Part shown: positions 12,801 to 20,284 of the stretch, piece by piece
Numbering within the stretch: position 1 is the stretch's first letter
Layout: each line of letters begins with the position of its first letter
DNA from: Centropus unirufus
Lineage: Eukaryota > Chordata > Aves > Cuculiformes > Centropidae
Assembly (NCBI GenBank): GCA_013397695.1
Contig: VYZI01000120.1
Span: forward strand, 186,001-250,000
Length of the DNA stretch: 64,000 nucleotides
Reading direction: 5' to 3'
Program-made: the position numbers and the translations under genes
Notes under the pieces: generated by a model
Seen by the model: only the letters and a program-made list of their open reading frames with translations
Database searches by the model: none
Told to the model about the DNA's origin: nothing

Positions 12801-15800
12801 AAAAAAAGTAAACCTCCTTTTTCTCAGGGTGTCTGGTTAAGTCAGGGAAGAAAAACCCTTAATGAGGGATTTCCCTGCACATACACTTGCACACAGGTGC
12901 AGAAGTTTGCAAAACATTTTGGGTCCGTGATAAATTGATGCCTTTGAACAAGTGAATTTTTCTTTAGTAATTATCCGAAATGTGCAGAGATGGATAACAG
13001 AGGCAAAAGAATGTCTTACAAATACTGTGTATGGTATTTGGAAAATCTTGTTGGAAGCTTCTAGAGTACAAAATTGGTAATTGTTATGTCCTCTGATAAA
13101 AATACTGGTCTATATAAGAAATGCAATTTTTTTCTTGCATCATCAAAGAGGTGGCAAATAGTTGTGCTGTTTTAAAAGGATTGGTGAATATCAATTAAAT
13201 TTCAGAATTTGGGGGGTTTTTTACCACACAGACTTGTCCTTTTTAAACATAAGGATTTTTTTACCTTCCTTTCTTAAATTGTGTTCTAAATTGATAACCA
13301 CTGATCTGTTTAAGATTAATCTATTTTGTGCCTCTTAATACCTTCTTGCCTAAAACATATCAGAATGCCATCTTGGTCTAGAAAGTATAGCATCCAATAT
13401 TTTTTTTTCAATAATTTGTGGGGGTTTGGCTTATTTCCATGTTCCAAAACAGACCTAAATGGATCTGAATGTGCTGACTTTTATTCTACTCAGACATTGA
13501 ATGATTTCCTATTGTTTTTATAAAGCTCTGTTTAGTCTGGAGCAATCTGGGTATGAGAAGCAGTCATTGATGTAATTCTATCATGATGTTTTATAATTTC
13601 AGAAAGTTCGTTTTCACTCTAGCTCTCGAAATACAGAAAATTTTTCTGGGAAGAATGCTTATAACAAGCCCACAAGATATCAGGTAATCACAGCATGAAA
13701 GCAAGAGCCAGGGAAGAGATATGTCAGAGAACAACCCTTACCTGCAAGAGTCATCTCCGTTTTCTTCCAGTTGGTGCCATCATGCCATGGCTGTGCCTTA
13801 GCACAATCACGGGACTGGGCTGGGGCACTTCACGTACTCTGAGACAAACACAGCCTATCACCCATGGAAAGAAATGTGGTGTTAGAGTTTGTCATGCTGA
13901 TTAATTCCACACAAGGGTATTTAGTTCAATATAGGAAGTATAATTTAAGCTCTAATCCTCCAGTCTTGCATTGACAGCATTTCATTTGTCATAACACAGC
14001 ATCATCTCTCCGGCATTTGCTTTAACATTTGCATGTGCTTTTTCTGGCAGTGACTTGTCCTACTGAGCTAAACCTGCAATGTGGTACAGTTCAATAATAC
14101 CTGTGGCTACAACAGTGCTTTGGGGCACCCCAACCATCACAGGAACTAACATAACTGTCTGTCTTGTGCAAATGTGTAGTAGGGTAAGACAGTAGGCAAA
14201 ATGGAATTTATTTTATTTTTTTCCTTATTTTTTAACATTAAGTGAAAAGGAATCTGATGGCAAGTGTTACACCTGAAGGAACCAGCATTAATGAGACCTG
14301 AGGAAAGCAATAGTTTAGATGGATAAAATGTGCCATGGCAGTTCTACAATTGATTCTACATGTGTTGGTGCAGCACCCAGTGCAATGGGCTTCCAGACTG
14401 TACAGCAGACCAGTACTATGCTTCTACTAGTATTAAAAGTTGTCCAGATTTTTGTGCCAGGTTACAAAGTGTATCTAAAAAATCTAAGTTAGAAATGGGG
14501 TACATTCACTCTGGCATCTGGAGTTAGTTGGTCTGGTACCATCAAAGGGAAGAGATGATTGTGCCCTGTTCAGAATGGCATTTCAGAATTTCAGAGCTTT
14601 TCCATCCATTCAGACCCATGGGTAATGGAAAGATGTGTCAGCCTCAGCTGGACTCGTTCCCTCCCTGTAGCTGTTATTTCTGAATAAGACCAGGTAATGT
14701 TTGTGGTAAATTAGACCCCTATTTCCAAAGTTTAAAAAGCCAATGGCAGCTGTGACAATAGATAGGAAAAGGATAACAACCTGTTATTTTGCTTTAATAA
14801 TGCTCCTAATAGGCTTATCTTCAAGTGATCTTAGAATTTTTAGTTATTGCAAAAAGAAATTGTTCAAATAAAATAAGGAAAGTGTAATAGCCTTGATTAT
14901 CAAAGTATAAAGAAGAACTGAGTCTTTGATAATCCAACTTCCTTCTGCAACTGCGAAAACCTTTTAAGTAGTAGCTTCTTGTTGAACTGTTTTCTTTAAA
15001 GGTATTTATCAAGTGATGTGTCTGCAGTCTGTGTACTTGAAGTACACACAGACAGTGCTATTGAGGGACAATAAAAATATGCAAAACCTAAATATGCAAT
15101 AATTTTTAAAAAGGAAGAACAAGTCAACACACAGCATCCAAGATCTGGGAATAAAGTAGCCTAGGCAAAATGATGCCTTTATCAAGCACTTCTGAGCTCA
15201 GACTCTAAGATGGAGCATTGCAACAATGCTGTGGTAGGCTCACAGGAACTGGAATAGGTAGATGTTATATTATGTTATCATATTTTTCAGGTAAAATGAG
15301 CATGCACTATGTGCTGATTCTGTGTTTCAGTCTAAATTTTGTCTGTTCTGAAAAAAAAAAATATTTCTTTTTGGATCCAGGATTTCCCTACTTTCCCCAA
15401 ACATTACCTCATTTATGTTTTCTCAGGTGACAGCCTTACTTCCCTCTGGATTCTACTACCTTGGCCATCTTCAACACACCGTATGTGCACTGTGCCTCAT
15501 CTCTGTTGCCCTAATGACTCACTTGGTTAGCCAGATGCCTCTTTGATACAGGGACAGTCTTAGACATCCCATATTCCATGTCTGCATGACCTGTGTAGAA
15601 ATTACTGGTTCCTTTGGTGTGCTTACACCACTTGCACTACTATAATTCATATCTGGCTACTGAGGAAAAAAGAGCAAGTGCATTCATTTCTTAATTCATG
15701 TTTCACACGCTTTGCGGCAATTTTCAAAAGAGATGATGTTCAAAACAGAGATATGTGATTGCTCTGTGAAGAGTCGAGACCATGCAGGGAGAAAGGCATT

Positions 15801-17638
15801 TCTGTATCCATTCCTGGGTGCTCACTGAGCTCTCTTCTGTTTACAGAGGATCATGCCTAAATCGTTTGCTCTGATAGAGCAATCCTTTTTATGTTTATTG
15901 CAGTTGAAATTATATTTCCTCATCAATTAGTGTCTTTTCTGTAGTGAAGAGCTGGCAATGGCACAGGCCTTCAGCTGTAACCCTGTGTGTAGCCCAAGAC
16001 TAACAAAAGTTATGTTCCTTCTAGAGAAATGTAACATGCATTTTTGGAACAATATCACATTGCAAGCTCATATCCATAATCATCTCCTATTCTTTCCATC
16101 AATGCTGTTCTTTGCTAACAATCATCTCCCATTTTATAAGTCTACATGGCTCTATTGCAAGTTCTCCCCTTCTGTTCAAACTCTCTTTTCTCTGTCCTTC
16201 TCTAGATTTATTTACTCACATAAAACTCCAGTTGCCAGGCAAACAGAATCTTTCTATTATCCTTGGGTGAGATATTTAGTTCATCATGAAAGTTTGCTAA
16301 CATCATTAATTAATTTATTTCTTCCTGTAATTTATTTTTTATTGATATAGTAAACAGCAACATGCTAACGGAAGGCTCTGGAACCCATTTCTTAGCTTCC
16401 TATTGGATCATCTGTGTTTTCTTTTTGTCTGTGGGACTTGCTCTACATTTGTGTGCATCCCACAAAATATCCCCGTGTCTTTTATGTGAGCTCATTATGG
16501 AATGGCTGTCAATCAACTATTGTAGTACGAAGTTCATAAAATAAACCATAACATAATTGGGAAGTCAATAAAAAAAGCTCCTTGCATCCTCTGAAACAAG
16601 GTTTTACCCATAGAGAAGTCAGCTGTTTGAATTGTTCATAATAAGTCTAGAATTAAGTCAATATGGATAAGCTCATATTCAGATAAGTGTTTCTGTTCTC
16701 TTTTCAGAAAATAATGAAGCGTCTGATTAAGCGCTACGTGCTGAAGGCTCAGGTTGACAGAGAAAATGATGAGGTCAATGAAGGCAAGTGGATTTTCATA
16801 ATTTACATAGACAAGAGCATGTAATGTTATGCTATTGATATGGCCAGTAAGAGGGTTCAACTTAGATAACATCCTCTGCAGAGTGAGTGCACGCTCGTGC
16901 TCACACTAAGGTGAGCAGTGTTGACTTTGAGTGTCCTTTATGGCCTTGAAAATCTGGGGCCCTAATTTTCCTTAGCACAACACATATAGGATCTGCCTTT
17001 CATAATCCGGTAAAAAATCCGGTATAAAATACCCTATAGTTCAACCTCTCCTTGCTCTGCAACACCCACAACCTTGCCCTGGCTTCTAAGTGAAACCATT
17101 TCTAACTGTGCTATCCCTGTGTGCCACAAAGACTTGTTTTAACTGGATGAGGATTGGTATGGTCATGGTGTCCTGTAGAACTTGTATGTGAATGGAAAAG
17201 AACCTCCTTCTACTACCCTCCTGCAAATGCCCTGAGTAGGTGGACATCTACACCTGGAGAGGGAAAAGACTTGAGACCAAAGATGAACTTTCCATAGATA
17301 CTTGCTGTTGCTATCAGCACCACTACTGGAAGTACAGGTGATTTCTTACAAGTGCATAAATGCAGGGACACCATATGGAGGGCCACACGTATTCATGGCC
17401 AAGGACACCAAAATTAATACTTTCTTAGATCTTAAAACCATAGGGATTATTTGTGTGGTTCAATATTGCTAAGAAGAACATTTTCCTCATTTTAGGTGAA
17501 CTCAAAGAGATTAAGCAAGATATTTCTAGTCTCCGCTATGAACTTTTAGAAGAAAAGTCACAAGCTACTGGTGAGCTGGCAAAACTAATACAGCAGCTGA
17601 GCGACAAATTTGGGAAGAACTTAAACAAGGACATTTGA
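589..17638 (+). CDS. TRPC7: TRPC7, C-terminal half (seven exons, joined; 5' part outside window)
   Basis: Short transient receptor potential channel 7: a plasma-membrane tetrameric cation channel passing Ca2+ and Na+, opened by diacylglycerol after phospholipase C signalling (family knowledge). Join 589-822, 1402-1666, 7332-7527, 10294-10515, 13603-13683, 16708-16783, 17496-17638; phases agree at every junction and give about 405 residues. The family is usually about 860 residues, so the ankyrin repeats, S1 and most of S2 lie upstream of the window. Seen in order: end of S2, S3, S4, S5, pore, S6, TRP box EWKFAR, CIRB region, coiled coil. TRPC7 is preferred over TRPC3 or TRPC6 because of SKAKSCENDLEMGMLNSK and the C-terminal KFGKNLNKD. 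Oddities are a GC donor for the last intron and a C terminus shortened by an apparent one-base indel. Confidence 0.96.
823..1401 (+). other. TRPC7: TRPC7 intron, 579 bp
   Basis: A GT-AG intron (GTAAGA donor, TTGTTTTAG acceptor) of phase 1. It splits the alanine codon of YARNKW as G|CC. I see no gene, repeat family or conserved structure inside it. Confidence 0.93.
1402..1666 (+). CDS. TRPC7: TRPC7 exon: S4, S4-S5 linker, S5
   Basis: The exon reads RNKWLPSDPQIISEGLYAIA, then S4 (VVLSFSRIAYILPANESFG), the S4-S5 linker PLQISLGRTVKDI and S5 (FKFMVIFIMVFLAFMIGMF), ending in NPAFTT. The S4-S5 region is almost identical across TRPC3/6/7. After S5 the sequence is LYSYYLGAKYNP, with Leu where human TRPC7 has Arg (YYRGAK, from memory). 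The open frame in another phase over 1382-1831 is a shadow. The exon ends with the first two bases of the second Thr codon (phase 2). Confidence 0.96.
1963..1986. repeat. 12-bp tandem duplication
   Basis: AGAAATCATTGC occurs twice in tandem at 1963-1974 and 1975-1986. The flanks also share TTGCTCTTAA (1949-1958 and 1983-1992), so the original duplicated unit may have been longer. It is intronic. Confidence 0.85.
5496..5512. repeat. A(17) homopolymer
   Basis: An uninterrupted run of A in the large intron. No retroposon body or target-site duplication was recognised beside it. Confidence 0.9.
6471..6496. repeat. Polypyrimidine (TCC/TTCC) microsatellite followed by AG
   Basis: Twenty-six consecutive pyrimidines built from TCC and TTCC units run directly into AG at 6497-6498, making a textbook-strength acceptor within the 5.7-kb intron. 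A GTAACA donor-like site at 6681 would define a 182-nt segment. That length is not a multiple of three and it encodes nothing TRPC-like, so it is read as simple repeat, not exon. Confidence 0.8.
7332..7527 (+). CDS. TRPC7: TRPC7 exon: pore helix, selectivity filter and S6
   Basis: Sixty-five codons after a split Thr codon. VEESFKTLFWSIFGLSEVIS contains the pore helix and the LFW and IFGL filter segment, typical of the DAG-sensitive TRPC group. It is followed by VVLKYDHKFIENIGYVLYG and S6 (YNVTMVVVLLNMLIAMINNS), ending YQEIE. The S6 gate region NMLIAMINNSYQEIE is the family hallmark. The donor GTAAGA is at 7528 and the phase is 0. As far as I can recall this exon is essentially identical to mammalian TRPC7, as expected for the conduction pathway. 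Confidence 0.97.
7528..10293 (+). other. TRPC7: TRPC7 intron, 2.8 kb
   Basis: A GT-AG phase-0 intron with a long T-rich tract before CCCAAG at 10288-10293. No RNA gene, repeat family or recognisable ORF was found. The open frames of up to 98 codons near 7725, 8937 and 9832 have no signature. Confidence 0.9.
10294..10515 (+). CDS. TRPC7: TRPC7 exon: TRP helix and proximal C-terminus
   Basis: Seventy-four codons in phase 0 at both ends. The exon opens EDADVEWKFARAKLWLSYFD, with the TRP box EWKFAR that packs under the S4-S5 linker and couples to gating. It continues EEGR-type sequence (here DEGRTLPAPFNLVPSPKSFY), a basic helix YLILRIKMCLIKLCKSKAKS, and CENDLEMGMLNSKKR. SKAKSCENDLEMGMLNSK is diagnostic for TRPC7 within the subfamily. 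The donor GTATGT is at 10516. The last two residues differ from the mammalian NSKFK that I recall. Confidence 0.97.
11741..11883. repeat. Intronic duplicated sequence, copy 1
   Basis: The sequence matches 13386-13526 in the same orientation at roughly 80-85% identity by eye. The match runs from TATAGMATCCAAT through the T/G-rich stretch and a 25-bp identical core (11836-11860) to TTTTTATAAA. It may be a local duplication or two copies of an old dispersed element. No transposase, RT or terminal repeat is visible. Confidence 0.85.
13386..13526. repeat. Intronic duplicated sequence, copy 2
   Basis: Second member of the pair with 11741-11883, ending 76 bp before the next TRPC7 exon. Differences are scattered substitutions and small indels in the T and G runs, which suggests an old duplication. 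Confidence 0.85.
13603..13683 (+). CDS. TRPC7: TRPC7 exon: variable linker before the CIRB region (27 codons)
   Basis: The acceptor TTTCAG ends at 13602 and the donor GTAATC starts at 13684; phase is 0 at both ends. It reads KVRFHSSSRNTENFSGKNAY then NKPTRYQ. Length equals the 27 codons I infer for the mammalian exon, but the first 20 residues have changed substantially while the KPTRYQ end is kept. KPTRYQ begins the calmodulin/IP3-receptor-binding region completed by the next exon. The many Ser, Thr and Asn residues suggest a flexible, possibly phosphorylated linker. Because the exon is 81 nt and phase 0, skipping it would keep the frame. Confidence 0.93.
14895..14934. repeat. 11-bp inverted repeat (hairpin)
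   Basis: The arms GATTATCAAAG (14895-14905) and CTTTGATAATC (14924-14934) are perfectly complementary with an 18-nt spacer. It is intronic, and if transcribed on the + strand would form a stem-loop. Function is unknown. Confidence 0.85.
15027..15053. repeat. Imperfect hairpin with 2-nt bulge
   Basis: GTCTGTGTACT (15027-15037) pairs with AGTACACACAGAC (15041-15053), leaving two unpaired bases on the right arm and a 3-nt loop. It is intronic and too short for a miRNA precursor. Confidence 0.8.
16708..16783 (+). CDS. TRPC7: TRPC7 exon: CIRB (calmodulin/IP3 receptor binding) segment
   Basis: Encodes KIMKRLIKRYVLKAQVDREN then DEVNE and the first base of a Gly codon (76 nt). Together with the preceding KPTRYQ this is the TRPC CIRB region, where Ca2+-calmodulin and the IP3 receptor compete for binding (family knowledge). 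It is invariant as far as I can recall. The donor is GCAAGT, not GTAAGT: the frame requires the exon to end at G16783 because the next exon begins GT GAA CTC. No GT lies where it would preserve the protein. Confidence 0.95.
16784..16789 (+). promoter_or_regulatory. TRPC7: GC 5' splice site (GC-AG intron)
   Basis: The donor reads GAAG|GCAAGT. Apart from the T-to-C change at +2, it matches the U1 consensus well (AG before, AAGT after), as is typical of functional GC donors. The partner acceptor is TTTTAG ending at 17495. Confidence 0.9.
16784..17495 (+). other. TRPC7: TRPC7 last intron, 712 bp, GC-AG type
   Basis: Phase-1 intron splitting the Gly codon of NEGELKEI. It has a GC donor and an AG acceptor after TTTTCCTCATTTTAG. 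No gene or repeat was seen inside. Confidence 0.9.
17496..17638 (+). CDS. TRPC7: TRPC7 terminal coding exon: coiled coil and stop
   Basis: Reads GELKEIKQDISSLRYELLEE, KSQATGELAKLIQQLSDKFG, KNLNKDI and stops at TGA 17636-17638. The heptad-rich helix is the C-terminal coiled coil that bundles the tetramer. From memory the mammalian protein continues KDHLRVNKGKDI, so this ends nine residues early. Just past the KD codons a +1 shift reads HLMVNPAKRN, which resembles that mammalian tail. A single missing base after GAC therefore explains the early stop. It could be a lineage-specific truncation or a sequence error. Confidence 0.95.
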
Positions 17639-19133
17639 TGGTGAACCCAGCAAAAAGAAACTGGTTTTCTAAACATTATTCATTCACAACCAGCATCTTA
17701 GGAGGGCAAAAATCATGCAAAAGATGGGTACTGCACACTCAACTTTTGCTAACTAGCAGTTATCGAAAGGAGCACTTTGCATCACTCCTATGCTCGGTGA
17801 GTTACCAGTTCAAACTTTTATGATACAAAAGTGACTTACTGGTAAAAATATATGCCCTTTGACATCAAAAATAGATGCACCATGGGGAAAGCATCTCTAG
17901 TAGAAGGCAAAAAAGCCAGATCTTCACCCATTTGACTCTAGTGAAGACAATGCAACTGTGCTCACTTATACCAGCTGAGACTGTACCGATCAGAAGTGGG
18001 GGAGGTCTGAAGGAAAAACGTGCCAAGCATATTCCTTGAAAAATTTTAACAATTCCTATCCTTGGGTGTGTATGCTCCTTTTATGTTTACACAAGCATCC
18101 TTGAAGATAACCTTGAAGAGCACTGTGGTTAATGAAAAGCATATGAGAAATCTTCTGCTGAAATCCCCAAGGTAAAGCACGGCAGGTAGAGATCATCTAC
18201 CTCGGAGACTGAATGACAGCACTGCAAAAAAATGAATCAAGCTTGTCTGGGACATCTGGTATCCTTCCAGCCCTCTGCTAGAATCTGTTAAAGGGATTCC
18301 TGACCCAAAACTCCTCTCTCTTTTCCAGCTATATTAGCTAGTCAAATAATGGATATGGTCTCTTTGGACACACCTAGCCTCTCTTTTGTCCTTAGATGAT
18401 CCCGGCTTCAACAGCAGTGTATGAAATTTTCATAACAGTGTAAAACTCGCTTCCCAAGAACATCCAGAAATAACAGACATTGTGTTAATGTGTTTAGTTC
18501 AAGGAATAATGTTGATCTAGTGGCCACGATGCAACCATTCTCAGCTTTGGATTCCAGAAGTCAAACAGCAAGCCATAGGGTGACGACATTGCCCAGTAGT
18601 TCCAAACCTTCAAATTGATACAAAAAGGCTTCAATTCCATTGAGAACATTGTGACAAAAAAAAAGGAAAAATCATTGCGAAGTTCATTGTTTTATGTGTT
18701 TGACTCTTAAAGAGGACCAGGAAGGGATTAGAGTTGTTTGAAAGGTTGCAGTAATACAAGGACATGGACTATACTTTTACAACTGGAAATCAATGAGTGC
18801 GCAACGCAACTGCAAAATTGGATTGCTGGGGTTTTTATGTTTAGTGACATGATTTCAACTACTTAAAGCACACCTTACTGCTAGGGAACCACTGAACTGT
18901 ACTGTTTGTTTGCAAGAGACACCTATAAGAGAAACATCACATTTAGGCAACAGCTGAGAAAAACAAGCAGAACAAGAAGGTGGCCTGTGACCAGTTCTTA
19001 AGTGCCAGATGAGAACACAACTAGCCTACTAGAATAATAGTTATATTTGTAAAAAAAAAAAAAAAGAAAATAAAAAAGTGTACTGTACGTAGTTCTGTTT
19101 AGAGAAAAAGAAAAATACTGTATTTTTACCTTT

Positions 19134-19139
19134 AATAAA
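19134..19139 (+). terminator. TRPC7: Poly(A) signal AATAAA (proximal)
   Basis: A canonical hexamer about 1.5 kb after the stop, inside a strongly A/T-rich end. A second hexamer follows 49 bp later, so either could serve. Confidence 0.5.
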
Positions 19140-19182
19140 TTATCTTGTATACTGTAATATTTTTACCTAAAAATGGGAAAAA

Positions 19183-19188
19183 AATAAA
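19183..19188 (+). terminator. TRPC7: Poly(A) signal AATAAA (distal)
   Basis: A canonical hexamer followed 15-25 bp later by TTTTGTTGTACATTG, a plausible GU-rich downstream element, placing cleavage near 19.20 kb. Further AATAAA motifs at about 19380 and 19553 could support longer forms. Confidence 0.55.
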
Positions 19189-20246
19189 ATTACCTCATAA
19201 TATTTTGTTGTACATTGAGTGAAATATTTGCCTGATCTTTTGACTATCCAATACATGGACATTTTTTTCTTTCTGGGATGTGTGAGCAATGAAATCTTTA
19301 GATGAAGCAATTTTGCCATAGGAATTCTGAAACCCCAAAGAGTCAAAAAGCAAAACTGAAACTAAATTCCATTTAACATAAATAAAGTTAAGAAATTAAA
19401 GGTTCTGTGATGAATTATAATCTGCAAAAATGACTCATTTGTGGTGCTTAATTTGAAATAAATGTATCAATAGTGCGAATGTAAAATCACTTTCTAAGAA
19501 TGAAATTCATCTTGGCTGGCTTCAGACTAGGGTAGTGCCCCTACTGAGTATGCAATAAAAAAATCAAGTGAGTAACATTGATTGTTTACAGGCTAGTAAG
19601 ACAACTGAAAATGATATTTGCCTCTGATCACCCTGCCCATCTGAGTGGGAGTTTACAGTGCTCCAGCACAGGGTAGTGTTTCCCTTAGCTGTTGTCTGCA
19701 CATGTAGGAAATCTGTTGCTTTTGCCTGATACCTCTTGCAATGTAGTGTCATGATAAAACGCTCAGATATAAATGTTCTCCAGAGAGGACCAAATACCAG
19801 CGTAAAACACACTGCATGTAATTATATTTGCGAGAATAACTCAGCTCTTTGGGCTCTCTTTCACTACTTAAACAAGAAAATGTTGCTGATTTCAAATATT
19901 CACCTTTCCCCATAAGAAGAAGGAATAGCCTTTATGGTAATACTGTTTTTTCCACCCCTCTCCACTTTCCCCAACTACGTAGATATTTTTCCAGTATTGG
20001 AAATATCAATGCCATTGCCACAGCACTGTCTTAAAAATTAATTTCCTTACAACTCTACAGCTGGCTCCCTTCTCACTCAGTGTTTTAGCATGTCCTAGGT
20101 TGCAGAATTATTCTAGGTTGAATAGAATTTCAATTTCTCATGATATTATGTGCCATGCTGCATGAGAATGGTAACTGGAAATGCTATGATGCACTTACTA
20201 TTTTTCCATTTAAATGCAACTGAAAAAAAAACCACCTGTGTTAAAG

Positions 20247-20284
20247 CCCAGCAACATCAATAGGAACGTTCTCCTATTGCTGGG
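20247..20284. repeat. Bulged inverted repeat
   Basis: CCCAGC (20247-20252) plus AATAGGA (20259-20265) pair with TCCTATT plus GCTGGG (20272-20284), leaving six unpaired bases on the left arm and a 6-nt loop. It is a short isolated hairpin with no known function. Confidence 0.75.

Larger units (their letters stand above)
10516..13602 (+). other. TRPC7: TRPC7 intron, 3.1 kb
   Basis: A GT-AG phase-0 intron. It holds two copies of a sequence of about 140 bp (11741-11883 and 13386-13526), described separately. Open frames of 134 codons (minus, 10894-11298) and 132 codons (plus, 11062-11460) overlap on opposite strands and resemble no protein I know, so I treat them as chance. Confidence 0.9.
13684..16707 (+). 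other. TRPC7: TRPC7 intron, 3.0 kb
   Basis: A GT-AG phase-0 intron (donor GTAATC, acceptor TTTTCAG). It contains two perfect or near-perfect hairpins 120 bp apart at 14895-14934 and 15027-15053. The 130-codon open frame at 15958-16350 lacks any recognisable domain. Nothing else was identified. Confidence 0.9.
17639..19210 (+). other. TRPC7: TRPC7 3' UTR (inferred extent)
   Basis: Non-coding sequence from the stop to the cluster of poly(A) signals near 19.13-19.19 kb. A 15-nt A run is at 19051-19065. The terminal 150 bp are A/T-rich and contain two AATAAA motifs and then a TTTTGTTGTACATTGAGTG stretch that suits a downstream GU element. The extent is inferred, since no transcript evidence is available. 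The 62-codon frame at 17635-17823 begins with the shifted mammalian-like tail and is otherwise untranslated. Confidence 0.65.
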
